NCBI GenBank assembly: GCA_024345305.1 | Contig: BRON01000003.1 | Coordinates: 62,001-126,000, forward strand | From: Mrakia gelida | Lineage: Eukaryota; Basidiomycota; Tremellomycetes; Cystofilobasidiales; Mrakiaceae | Length of the DNA stretch: 64,000 nucleotides | Reading direction: 5' to 3' | In this document: positions 14,147 through 24,931 of the stretch, in pieces | Layout of the letters: every line of letters begins with the position of its first letter | Position numbering within the stretch: the stretch's first letter is position 1 | Position numbers and translations under genes: made by a program | The notes under the pieces: generated by a model | Seen by the model: the letters and a program-made list of their open reading frames with translations, nothing else | Databases searched by the model: none | Told to the model about the DNA's origin: nothing

Positions 14147-15434
14147 ATGTTCTCTCGAACTCTCCGAGTCGCCCTCCCCGCTCTCCGAGCTGCCACTCCT
14201 CGGATGTCGGTCTCTGCCTTCGTCGCCCCTACGGCTTCTCGAATCGCTCTTCCCTCGATCCAGTCCATCCGAGCGTACGGAGAGGAGAGGTCGTCCTACG
14301 ACAGGCCCTCCAACCCCCCTTCCGCTACCCTCTACTGCGCCAACTTGGCTTACGGTCTCTCCGAGAACGGTTAGTCTCGATCTCTCGTTTCGTTCTGGGG
14401 CAGGAGGATGGGCGCGAGGGAAGAAGGAAGGAAGGGAGGTCAAAGGGAGGGAAGGTGGTGGAAGCTCGCATCTCCTTCTTGCAGAGAAGCTCGAGGGTTG
14501 CCTGGGAGCACAGATCGAAGACAGGCCGAGCCATATCTGTCTGGCGTGTATGGTCTTCGATCCGGACCCTCCGTGAAGCTACACTCAAACGAAGAGAAGA
14601 AGGAAAACCGAGCTGACCTCGTCCTTCCTTCCTTCCCTCCCTCCCTCCCTTCCAGACGTCGCCCAGCACTTCGCCGCCTTCGGATGCCAGTCGGCTCGAA
14701 TCCCCAACAACCGAGAGGGTCGACCTGCCGGATACGCCTGGGTCGAGTTCGGATCCGTCGAGGATGCCACCGCCGCTAAGGAGGCCCTCGCCGAGTCCGA
14801 CCTCGCTGGACGAACGATCCGACTCGACTTTGGACGAGCTCGAGGAGACTTCACCAACCGACCCGTCAACCCTCCTTCCAACGTCCTCTTCATCGGAGGT
14901 ATCGCCGATACCACCGAGGGATCCTTGACCGACTTCATCTCCTCGTCCGGAGCTACTGGATTCAGCATCAGGATCGGAGTCGACAGGGAGACCATGGAGC
15001 CTCGAGGATTCGCTCACGTTGAGTTCGGAGACGTCGAGTCTGCTGCTGCCGCTAAGGCTCAGCTCGAGGGACAGTCCATCAACGGATCTACCCCCAGGAT
15101 CGACTTCAACAAGCCAAGGGAGGAGCGATCGTCGTACGGAGGAGGTGAGTCTTTCAGCCCTTCCTCAATCTTTCGAGTCTTCGACGTCGTGCTGATCCTT
15201 TGTCGTCCGTCTTGGTCTCGCAGGAGGAGGAGCTTACGGCCGAGGTGGAGGAGGAGGAGGTTACGGAGGATCACGAGGAGGAAACGGAGGATACGGAGGA
15301 GGATCTTACGGAGGTGAGTCGAGTCTCTTCTAACTCCAACGTCGCGCGACGTCGCCATCTCTCGTCGCCCTTGCTGACCCCACCACCCCTTTCTCTCGCG
15401 TTCGTCAATAGGAGGAGGAGGAGGACGATACTAA
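14147..15434 (+). CDS. Two-RRM glycine-rich RNA-binding protein with mitochondrial-type leader
   Basis: The start is ATG 14147. The first 45 residues (MFSRTLRVALPALRAATPRM onward) are rich in Arg, Ser and Ala with almost no acids, as expected for a mitochondrial presequence. RRM1 spans TLYCANLAYGLSEN to IRLDFGRARGDF, with RNP1-like GYAWVEFGS. RRM2 spans NVLFIGGIADTTEG to PRIDFNKPREER, with RGFAHVEFGD. The C-terminus is a short RGG/GGY tail (AYGRGGGGGGYGG) ending GGGGRY, TAA 15432-15434. Four exons are seen, with a first intron of about 285 bp, long for this window. The RRM-RRM-RGG order resembles nucleolin/Gar2 C-termini, but the acidic nucleolar part is replaced by the leader. A role in mitochondrial RNA metabolism is inferred. 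Confidence 0.85.
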
Positions 15435-15942
15435 ACGGAGTTAGGCTCAGCAGCTTTCTCCCCTTTGCTTATCTATTAGTCAACCCAACCCACCCTTGAT
15501 CCAATCTCGTTTTCGCTTTACTCTCTCCCTTGCTTTTCACGAACCCCAATCACCACCCCTCAGTCTCTCGTTTCTCGGCTTGCTTTTTGGTCTCGCTGTT
15601 TTCTCTCTCCTCTCGCTTTCTCGCTTGGGTCTTTGACGACGTTCTTTCCTTGTAACACGCGTCGAGGGCTGAACTCGTCACGATGGCAAGTTCTCACTCT
15701 CGCTTCAAGCGTCGCAGATTTCCACCTCGCTCTCGACCTCAAGATCGAGCTTGGGAAGATCTTGGACGGCAAAACTCGAAACTTGAGAAAAACGAGTCAT
15801 GAACGTTCGGATCCGTCACGCGTCTGCCCAAGCTCAAAGCGTCGACCTCATTTCGTCTTGACGTCTCGATCCTCCTCAACACCCACTCCCCCCTCCCCTT
15901 CCCCCTAAAAACAACAACAACGACCGCTCACCCCAACAGCAC
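15435..15942. other. Intergenic stretch between same-strand genes
   Basis: This contains the 3' flank of the RRM gene and the 5' leader of SQS1, which ends in an A/C-rich stretch (aaaaacaacaacaacgac) just before the ATG. No other feature is supported. Confidence 0.5.
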
Positions 15943-18900
15943 ATGACCCGAGGCTCGAATCGAGGTGGTGGACGAGGTCGAGGATCTCCCGCTACGTCTC
16001 AACGAGGAGGAGGAAGAGGTGGAGGAGGGAGGGGAGGAGGAGAAGGGGGAGGACGAGGATCTTCAAACTATCGAGGAAGAGGAAGAGGTGGGATCTGGAC
16101 TGATATGTCTGGAGCAGGGTTGGACTACGAGAGGATAGATAGAGAACGAGCTGAGAGGGATAAGGCGAGAGAAGAAGGTATGTCGTCTAGTCTACGAGCG
16201 AGAGAAGGGAGAGAAGGGGACGGGACTGACCTCACCTCACCTCGTGCGTGCTCTTCTCTTCTCGATCTCGTTTCTATACAGCTGCACTCAACCCTCCTCC
16301 CCCACCTTCAACCTCGACCTCGACGCCCTTCGCTCCCTCCTCTGCTCCCAACTTCCCTTACCAGCAATCCCCTTACACTCCCCGAGGGCGAGGCGGGTTC
16401 AGAGGACGAGGTTGTCGCGGAGGAGGACCTCCCCCTCCGATGCCCTTCTTCATCAACAAGTCAGGAGGAGCAGGATCAACCTTCAGACGATCTCAGGAGG
16501 AGGACGATGCTGCTTACGCTTCAGCTTCGGGATCGGGAGCTGCTACCCCTCACTTTGGGATCGGAGCGGCGAAGAAGGTCGGGTTGGGAGCTCAGAGCAG
16601 TCCGAGTGGGAGAGGTGGTTTCGGAGGAGGGGGCAGAGGAGGATACGTCGGATCGAACGCTCTCCTCAAGCCCGTCATCTTCGTCAAGGCTGGGACCTTG
16701 TTCAAGGAGGGTGACGTTGCCGTGGTGGTGAGAGACGAGGCTGAAGAGACGAGCGCTCAAGGTGAGCTTCTCTCTCCTTCCCTTCCCTTCTCTCCGATCT
16801 CTCTTCTCCCTCTCGTCTCTACGAGATCGAACAAAGCTGATTTGTATCGTTTTGACTTCCTTAGATGCCGCACCAACCTTCCACGTCGAGCACTACTCCC
16901 TTGCCGATGCAGCCGTTCCTCAGATGGTCGACCCAAGGCACTCCATCGAAGTTGAGATCGCCTCCCTCCCTTCCACCTCCCCAGCTTCGCCGGACACCTT
17001 CCTCCCAGCGGAATCGCCTGCGCCTTCGGCTATCGACGAGGTTGAGATGGCTCTGGAGCTCATGGTCGTCGAGGATTCGGCGGACGAGGAACAGATCGAG
17101 CTCGAGGAGGAAGAAGAGCAGGACGAGACGATCCTCCCGTCGAACGAAGACATCGAGTTCGCTTTGGCCGCCAACGCCGTCGAGATCGCTCCTTCAACGG
17201 ACCTCGTAGTGGAGCAGGACACTCAGGAGGAACCCTCGGTCGCTGTCGAGATTGAGATCGACGAGGTGATCGTCGTCGTCGAGGCGGAGGAGGAGCTTGA
17301 AGTCGAGCTCGTCGAGGAGGACGCTCCATCAGCCATCGAACCAGAGCAGCCAGAGTCCCTCGGATTCTTCATCGGCGTCGAACCCGCCACTTCCCTCCCT
17401 CCCATCAGTCCAGCCCAGGACCCCTCCTCGGAGTCCTTAGGCTTCTTCGTCGACACCACCTCCTCAACGGCCGCTCCATCGTCGAACGCGACCGCGAGCG
17501 ACATCCCTTCGATCTCCTACTCCCACGGAACCGTCCTCGGAGACCACATCGAAGTCGACGCCGAATCAGACGAAGAGCAGATTGTCTGGGTTCCCACCAA
17601 GAAGAGGAACGGCCCACCTCCTTCGACCTCTTTCGTCGCTCCTCCCTCCGCTCCCTTCACCTTCGCCTCTTCCTCCCAACCCTCCACTCCCTCCTCCTCG
17701 ACCATCAACCCTCTCCGACCCATCACTTTCAACGACTACTCTCCCTCCTTCACCAGCATCGCTCCCACCTCCCCAGGAGGATCCTCTCGCAAACCCAAAC
17801 TCCAAACCCGTCCCGGAAAGGGCAAAAAGGCTCAGAAGGCAGCTGCTCGACGATCTCGAGGAGGATATGAGGAGGAAGCTCCTGAACCTAGAGAGGGAGA
17901 CTCGGACGTCGAGTGGGGATCGGATGGTCCTCCTGTCTCCCGAGGGGAGGGGAAGAGTGGTTGGAAGTCCGGTGGAGGACGCGGTGGAGGACGACGAGGA
18001 GGAGGAGGAAGAAGCAACCGAGACGCCGAACTCGAAGCTGCCATTCTCGCCGACTACATCGAGAACACTCGAGGATCCGACGGAGAACAGGACGACGAAG
18101 GAATGGACCAGTTCCTCGAAGGGACTCAGTCGATCGAGCAGGTCGAGGTTGGGGACATCGTACTTGAACGACGACGACGAGACGAGGAGAGGAACGATTC
18201 CGACCGCGACAACACCAGCGACGGTTCTGGATCGTCGAGGGATGGACTGGATGGAGGTGTTGGAGAACCTGGAGAGGACGCTGGTTGGGCGACGGACGAT
18301 CAGGACCCTGATGCTGAGGAGACGAAGGCTGGGTTCGGGGATGCGGAGGAGGAGATGATGGCTGAGGAGAGCGATCTTTCTGCTTCCGAGGAGGAGGATG
18401 AAGATGAGGAAGCCGACGATTCGGATCAAGCGTTCTTGGATGCTCTACTCGCCGAGGACTCCGATCTTCTCATCACGGATTCGGACGACGACGACGAGTC
18501 GGAGGATCTGGCGGAAGCTATCGCTAGGACGCAGAGGCAGAGGGCTGGTACTGCTGCTGGTGCGAGGAATGGAGGTGGTGGAGGTGGTGGAGGAGGAAAG
18601 AAGGGTGGGAAGAAGGGGAAGGGGAAGGGAAAGATGGTTGAGAGCTCGTCGGACGAGGAGGACAGCGAGGATGAGGAGGACGAGATGTTCCAAGGGAACT
18701 TCTCGTGGGCGGATGAGGATGAGAGGTTCATTCAGGTGAGTCTGGCTTTCGACCGGTCTTGGCTCAAGGGTGGTCGAGGGGGTCGAGGACGAGCTGCTGG
18801 GAACGAGACGAGAGGCGAGGCGCGTCGAGCTGACTTGCTTTCGTCTCGCTCGTTACAGACCCTCCTCGACAACAACGCCGACATCATCAACGGAAAGGAT

Positions 18901-20124
18901 CGATCTGCTCAGAAGAAGCTCTTCCGAGCTATCGAACGAGGGGACTTCGAGGAGTACGAGGATGATTTCGTCGTCGGTGAGTCTTCGTTCCCCCTTCGCG
19001 TCAACCCAAACTCAACCCATCTGACCTTCCCTCCTCTCATCTTCCCTCCCTTCAGCCTCCCCAACCTCCAAAAAATCCAAACACATCCCCGCCCACCTCC
19101 AATCCCAATGGGACCTCGACCGCTCCAAGAAAGCCGACTTCAAACGAGCTCGAGCGGAAGCTCGTCTCGAAAACCTCCTCGACCCCTTCACCTCGGGATC
19201 CAAGAACTCTCGCTCGAACGACAAGAAGGGCAAGTCGAAGAAAGGGAAGGGAAACGTCTTCTCCCCTGACGATCCTGACTCGGATCAGGAGATGATGAGT
19301 CGAGCCAAGGGAGGAGGGATCACGGACATGGTTGCGTTGGATAGGGAGATCCAAGGGTTCTTGAGGGATCATGGGAAGACGACGATGAGCTTGCCGCCGA
19401 TGGAGAAGGAGAGTAGGAAGAGGGTTCATTTGGTGAGTGCCCGCTTCGGTTTCGTTCGAGGATGAGAGGGTGCCACGAGAGGAATCGAAACTGACGACGA
19501 CGACGCGACCTTTTTTCTTTCCTTCCAGCTCGCCGAATGCTACGGTCTCAAGAGCAACAGTAAAGGCTCAGGAAGGAAACGATTCACGTACGTCTTCCTT
19601 CCCCTTTCTTCTCCTCCCCTTCCCTCGCCGAAGCTGACCTCTCCCTCTCCCTCGTCTCAGCATCCTCATCAAAACCTCTCGCACAGGCGTTACCCCCAAC
19701 CGAGGCAAGGTCGCTCGAATCCTTAACGTTCGCTCCGACTCAGCCTTCTACCAAGCCTCCTGGTCGCCTCGTTCCGGATCGGGAAACCACACCATGCCTG
19801 GTCGAGGAGGAGGAGGCGGTGGAGGAGGAGGAGGACCCGACGCGTCGAAGAGGAGGGAGGGAGAGGTCGTCGGAGCCGACTCGAAGATGCTTGGAGCGGA
19901 GAACTTGGGACATAGGTTGTTGAGTAGGATGGGTTGGACCGAGGGTGGGAAGATTGGACGAGGAGAGGGAGGGTTGAACGTTCCGTGAGTTCTTCTTTCG
20001 GTCGTTTGTTTCCGCGTCGGTTTGAGTCGAGAAGAGATGAGCTGACCTCGCTTCTGGTTCGCCTTCTTGCAGCATCATGGCTACCGTCAAGACTTCCAAG
20101 CTGGGACTCGGTCACGGACTGTAG
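15943..20124 (+). CDS. SQS1: Sqs1-type R3H and G-patch protein
   Basis: Known Sqs1/Pfa1 proteins activate the DEAH helicase Prp43 in splicing and ribosome assembly. The start is ATG 15943; the first 50 residues are RGG-rich (MTRGSNRGGGRGRGS), and a second Gly/Arg block follows in exon 2. A very acidic segment of several hundred residues is encoded mainly in one long exon, about 16865-18735. Near the C-terminus is an R3H domain (ESRKRVHLLAECYGLKS, then GRKRFTILIKT), which binds single-stranded nucleic acid. Last comes a G-patch (LGHRLLSRMGWTEGGKIGRG, then GLNVPIMATVKTSKLGLGH), the helicase-contacting motif. TAG is at 20122-20124. The domain order matches the family; the size and acidity are at its upper end. 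Confidence 0.88.
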
Positions 20125-20997
20125 ATTCTGGAGGAGTCGATCTAGAGCGCGTTTTGTTTCTCGTCTCGTTTTCGTTATCGTTTCACTTTACACTCGATTT
20201 GTTGTTTCGATAAAGCACCCATTAGAACTCTCAGCTCTCGCGTGCTCTTTCTGGTACAGACCAGGGTGGGAACTAGATTTTGAATGCGAAAGAGGTCGAG
20301 CACGATGCGAAGTGCGAGGAGAGGTCGAGCGATGGTCAGCTCGAGCTCGAGCGCTCTCTTGGTAGGAGGAAAGCAAGGGCCGAAAAGTGAGGAAAAATGC
20401 TCGCGAGCGAGATGAGAGCGTATAAGATGCTTTGAGATGGTCAAGCGAGGGCCTTGTATAGAGAACGGTGTCGAGAGAAGCAAAGAAGAAGGAGGGAAGG
20501 CAGGGAGGACGGGTGAGCTCGAGTCGTCCTCCCTCTGTTTCGCATCTCCCTCGCCAGCCACTCGAGACTTGAAATGACGGCAAAGTGCTCGCAGAAGTCT
20601 AGAGATATAAAGTCGACTCGACTTTATTCCGAGAGCGAGAAAGTGGTGCGACTGTAGAGAGAGAGGCAAGGAAGGTCGTCGAAGGAGATGTTGACTCTTG
20701 CGCTGGGAAGGCCGAGGTCGTCTGCTTCGGGAAAGAGCCCCTTCGTCGTATATATATCGACGGCGAGCTCCTGGACGAGCAGCCCACGATATACAGGTAT
20801 CCTCATGCAAGCCATATCTGACCTTCCCACCTGTTGTAGATCGTTTGTAGGAGGCGAGGGAGTGAATATAAAAAACATAAACAAGGAGGGGCCGACTTTT
20901 CGAGCTCGCCTTTCCCTCTGCTCCCTTCCTTTCTCCCTTCAACCAACAACAAGCCCATCCCTCCCTCTTCTCTCTTCTTTCCCTTCTGCTCGTTCGT
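20125..20997 (+). promoter_or_regulatory. Intergenic promoter region of the forkhead gene
   Basis: A TATA element (tataaaaaa) begins at 20867, about 130 bp before the forkhead ATG, and a second AT-rich patch (tatatatatc) lies near 20751. A long open frame on the minus strand crosses this region but has no ATG at its start and no recognisable protein. Confidence 0.55.
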
Positions 20998-23263
20998 ATG
21001 ATGTCCCCCAACCACCGAGGAGGCTCTCAAGCAGGACCATCAAACGGATCTCGTCTTCCGACACCGACAACACCCAATCCTCCTTCCCTCTGGCCAGCTC
21101 CAAACAGCGGCTTCCTCTTCTTCGTAGATCCATACGAGACGGCAATCCCAAAACTAGAGGAGGTCAGTTCATTCGTATAGACCAAGTCGAACTCTCGTAT
21201 ACTGACTCCCGTGTTGTTGTTGTTGTTTTCGTCGTCTGAATCAGTTGATGAACGCTTCCTTCTTGACCTCGTCCCTCCCTCTGGCCACTCACTTCCTCCT
21301 CGACCCAGCCATTCGTTTCACACCTCACGTCGTAGATCAGCTTCGACCTTACGGAAGACCTATCCTCTCTACCGAATGGGCCTTCGCCTGTCTCGCTCAA
21401 CAGGACACCTTGCCGTTCGGTCGTTATCTCCTTCAAGGAGCGAGAGCTCTCAAAGAGGAGGAGGAGAACGAAGAACAACCTCAGGATCTCGCTTCCTTCG
21501 AACGTTCAAGATTCGCAAAGAGTAAAGTGGTAGACCTCATCAGGCATCTAGAGTGAGTCAGACTATCTCTTGTTTGCTGTGGTTTTCCGGAAAGGACAAC
21601 ATGAGAGAACGGGAGAGAGCTGATTTTTATCTCGCTCGCTCCACTCTCGCCTCCGTCCCTTCCTGTTTGTTTAGGTCTCCTTCCCCGTCCGATACTGCGA
21701 GAGGAGGAGAGCGGACCGTCGCTCGAGTGCCCAAGGAGAAGTTCAGGGAGAGGTTGGAGGATTCACCAGTTCAGCTGTGAGTTCGAAGGGCCTCGTCGCT
21801 CGCAAAAGAAGGGAGGGGAGGAGGAGGGCAGGGTGTGAGCTCGAAGCGGAAGTGTTGACTCTTTCTGCTTCGTCCTTCTTCCTTCCACCCTTTCTTCGTC
21901 GATGACCAGACCACTACCACCCATCCGATCTCGAACACCTACCACCGAACCTGAGGAGAAGGGACGACGTCTTCGAGATAAGGGGAAAGGTCGAGGATCG
22001 ATGGTTGCTCGGACGAAGCAGGAAGACGCGTCGCTCGCTGACAAGTGAGCTCATCTCGCTCCCTCCTTTCCGCTTTCGAATCACCTCAACTCCTTCTCAT
22101 ACTAACCTTCTACCTCCTCTTCCCCCAGCTCCGACTCCCGCACCCCTTCTCCCTCCTCCTCCCTCCTCCCCGCCTCCTCCGTCGCTCAACAACCTCGTCC
22201 TCCTCCCAAAGTCCACCGCGCTCCTCCTCCCGCTCTCATCACCGCCTCCCCAGCTCCTCCAACTCCCAACGACCTCCCCGAACTCCCTCCTCAAGGAGTC
22301 CCTCCAGGTGTTCGACCCAAGACCAAACCCTCCTACACCTACGCTTCCCTCATCGGTCAAGCCATCCTCGCTCATCCCGACAAGAAACTCTCCCTCAACG
22401 CCATCTACGAGTGGATCACGGCCGCTTACCCTTACTACCAGAGGGACTCGGCAGGGTGGATGAACTCGATCAGGCATAACTTGAGTTTGAACCCGAGCTT
22501 TGTGAAGAGGTCGAGGGATGGAGGGGAACCGATTGGGAAGGGTCAGCTTTGGACGATTGAGGAAGGGTGTGAGGTTCAGTTTGTTGGAGGGAAGTACAAG
22601 AAGGCGTGAGTTCACCTCTCCTTATCCTTCTTTATCCCGCTTCGACGAGACGGCGATGAAAAACGAAGAGACGAGACGAAGACGCGAAACTGACCTCGCC
22701 TCGTCCTCCTCCCCTCCATCAGCCTCCCCGGATCGAAGAAAGCCAAACTCCTCCTCCAGCAACAACAACTCGAGGAACAACAGCAGCAGCAGCAGCAGGA
22801 AGCCTGCACCTCCACCTCTAACTCCAAACCACCCTCCTCCGTCCCTTCCCTCTCTCCCGCTACCACTTCCACCTCGAACGGTCGAGCAGCGGCGAGACCA
22901 GGGAAACGATCTCGCTCCTCCCTCAACGATGACGCTCTCCTACCACCCCAACAGCAACCTCAACCACCACAGCAGCAGCAGCCATCCCTCTTCTTCCCAA
23001 TCCCACGTCCACCCGCCCCCGAGGACGTCGAAATGGAGGACGAAGCACACGAAGTCTCGGACGAGTTGGTCGAGGAGGGACTTGTCGACGCTGGACCGCT
23101 TGGAGTCGACGCTCCTTCGCCAACGTTCTCCTCCCCCGTCTTCGCAGAGGAGAAACTCCCGCCCCTCCCGGATCTGATGCAGTCGCTGTCGGCGAACTCG
23201 ACGCCGTCGTCGAAGGGTGGGCTCGAGGACGGGGGAGTCGCGAAGAGGAGGAGGGCGAGGTGA
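20998..23263 (+). CDS. Forkhead transcription factor with N-terminal BRCT-like domain
   Basis: The start is ATG 20998 (MMSPNHRGGSQAGPSNGSR). Residues 35 to about 120 look like a BRCT fold: FLFFVDPYE, ATHFLLDPAIRF, and RPILSTEWAFACLAQ with the typical Trp. A charged, Pro-rich linker in several exons follows. The forkhead domain runs from KPSYTYASLIGQAILAHP through LSLNAIYEWI and GWMNSIRHNLSLNPSFVK to GKGQLWTIEEG; the recognition helix NSIRHNLSLN is intact. The C-terminal half is Gln-rich and then acidic, ending AKRRRAR (a basic nuclear signal), TGA 23261-23263. It is surely a nuclear DNA-binding regulator; its targets are unknown. The first 16 residues almost match those of the protein starting at 30265. 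Confidence 0.88.
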
Positions 23264-23864
23264 CACGATGGTTGAGTGGGTGTGGGTTTTCTTGCTCTTC
23301 TCTTCTTTGGGCTTTTGGTCACTTCAGTACGTGTTGGAATATGTTGGGCTTTGGTGGTTCGTCTATGCAGTCCTCTCGTCTCGTTTCGTCTTCGTCGCGT
23401 TGCGCGTCTCGGTCCTCGTTCTATGCCCCCCTTCTTCTCTTTCCTTCTCGTTCAAAGCTTTCTTTCGTAGTCAGATATTGTAGTCCAAAAAAGGAGATGA
23501 GAAGTCGTGTATATCGTCAAACAGAAACAGAGAGGGATCGAGAGAACGAAGCGAGAACGAGAACGAGACGAGGGAGAGGGAAACAACAAACAACGAAAGG
23601 GAGAACGAGACGGGTCGAGGCACAAGGGGAAGGGAACGAGAGAGACAGAAACGGAGGGTATCTGTGAGATATGTAGGTGGGTAGGAGCAAGAGACAGCGA
23701 GACGAGCACGCGAAACCGAAACAACAAAAAAAAAAAAAAAAAAAAAAAAAAACGCGACGCGACGAGGACAACCAGCAAGACCAGCTCACTCGCCCTCCTT
23801 CGTCCGTCCTCCTTCCTTCCTCTCCACCTTCCACCCAAAAGCTAGCAAGAAAAATGTAGATGAC
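23264..23864. other. Convergent intergenic stretch with a 27-A run
   Basis: This lies between the forkhead 3' end and the 3' end of a family B gene. An uninterrupted run of 27 A residues occupies 23726-23752. From about 23490 the sequence begins to resemble the 3' flank of the other family B copies (gtcgtgtatatcgt near 23504 against gtcgtgtatatcg near 59712), so one edge of the inverted duplication probably lies here. Confidence 0.5.
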
Positions 23865-24789
23865 CTAGAAAACCAACTCCCTCACACACCTGGCCTCGAT
23901 CTCCGCAACCCTCTTCTGAACGATGCTGCTGCTTGTGTTTCGAGGAGGCGTCGAAGGGCCGTTGTCATTGTCGGAGCTCGAGGATGATATGAAGGAGGAG
24001 ATAGAGGATGAAGGCGAGAGAGGAGGAGTGATGATGGTTCCGGTGGTGGAGGTGGTGATGGCGAGAGGAGGGAGAGAGGGGGGAGCGACGACGACGAAGT
24101 TTCGGAGGGGAGAGGGTTGAGGCTTGAACGAGCGAAGTCGAGGAGGTCCTTTGGCTTTGGGAGTGGTTTTGATGAGTTGGACGTCTGAGAGTTGAATGCG
24201 AAAGGGGAAGTAGAGGTCAGCATCGAAGAAGAGGAAGAGGAAGCGAAAACGAAGGGGACGACGCGACTCACAAAGGCAGAGCTTGGACCTTTCGGAAACG
24301 GCAGAGACGATAGACTTGGGGACAACAGAGACGACGGCCACCCTCTTCTCGGCTTCGAAGTCCCTGACGTCCCCGAAGATCTCCTCTTCCTCCTCCTCTT
24401 CGTCCTCGTCCTCCTCCTCGTCGTCGTCCAAACCAAACGTCGAGACCATGAGGAACGTCTTCGCCTTCTCCGAACCGAAGGGGGCAACGACGACGGCAGC
24501 GGGCAGGGCGATCTCGATCTCGTTTTGAATCTGAGATTGCCAAGGAGGAGGAAGAACGGGATGAAAAGAAGAAAGGAAGGTCAGTCCAAATCTGAATCAT
24601 CAATCGACGCGCGCGAGTCGATCGAGGAAAAGAAGGCGGGAAACAAACCTCGTTGGCAACGACGAAAATCTTCTCCTTCTTCCCGTCTTTGTTCTTTTTG
24701 TTGAGGGAGAGCTTGTTGGCGACCTTCTTGAAGGACTTCTTGAGGGAGGAGGAGAGGGAAGCGAGTTTGAGGTTGATGGACGAGGGCAT
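23865..24789 (-). CDS. Family B protein, alpha copy 1, unknown function
   Basis: The start is ATG 24789. Exon 1 (24649-24789) encodes 47 residues, MPSSINLKLASLSSSLKKSF and onward, which would form a basic amphipathic helix, then KEKIFVVANE. Exon 2 begins IQNEIEIALPAAVVVAPFG, then LMVSTFGLDDDEEEDEDEEE, a strongly acidic run. Exon 3 starts at DVQLIKTTPKAKGPP and is Ser/Pro-rich (TPPLSPSSSISSFIS), ending CVRELVF and TAG 23865-23867. No signal peptide, membrane segment or CAAX box is seen. Four copies in the window keep the helix, the acidic middle and the PPLSP-SSISS motif, so the protein is probably functional. A membrane- or nucleic-acid-binding helix is only a guess. Confidence 0.75.
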
Positions 24790-24931
24790 TGTTGCGAGTT
24801 GAGTGGGTTGGGTTGGTGGTAGAGGTAGAGGTAGGGTTGGGTTGAGTAGTAAAAGTGAGGATGAAAGTAGAAGTTGGAGGGGAGGATGTGGTTGGGAGTC
24901 AGAAAGAAAGCGAGAGCTCGAAATTGAGTTG

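Noticed and set aside
14043..14616. Overlapping open frames on both strands at the RRM gene 5' end
   Set aside because: They are shadows of the leader, exon 1 and intron 1 of the RRM gene and carry no protein signal.
16762..19269. One uninterrupted 835-codon frame as an independent gene
   Set aside because: Its first 34 and last 90 or so codons are intron sequence of SQS1; the middle is the long acidic exon of that gene.
20175..21011. Open frame of about 278 codons on the minus strand over the forkhead promoter
   Set aside because: It begins with TTG rather than ATG, has no splice signals, no recognisable motif, and covers a TATA element and leader used by the + gene.
22756..22804. Repeated cag/aac codons in the forkhead gene as a separate repeat element
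   Set aside because: They encode a Gln-rich stretch inside a real exon and stay in frame; this is coding low complexity.
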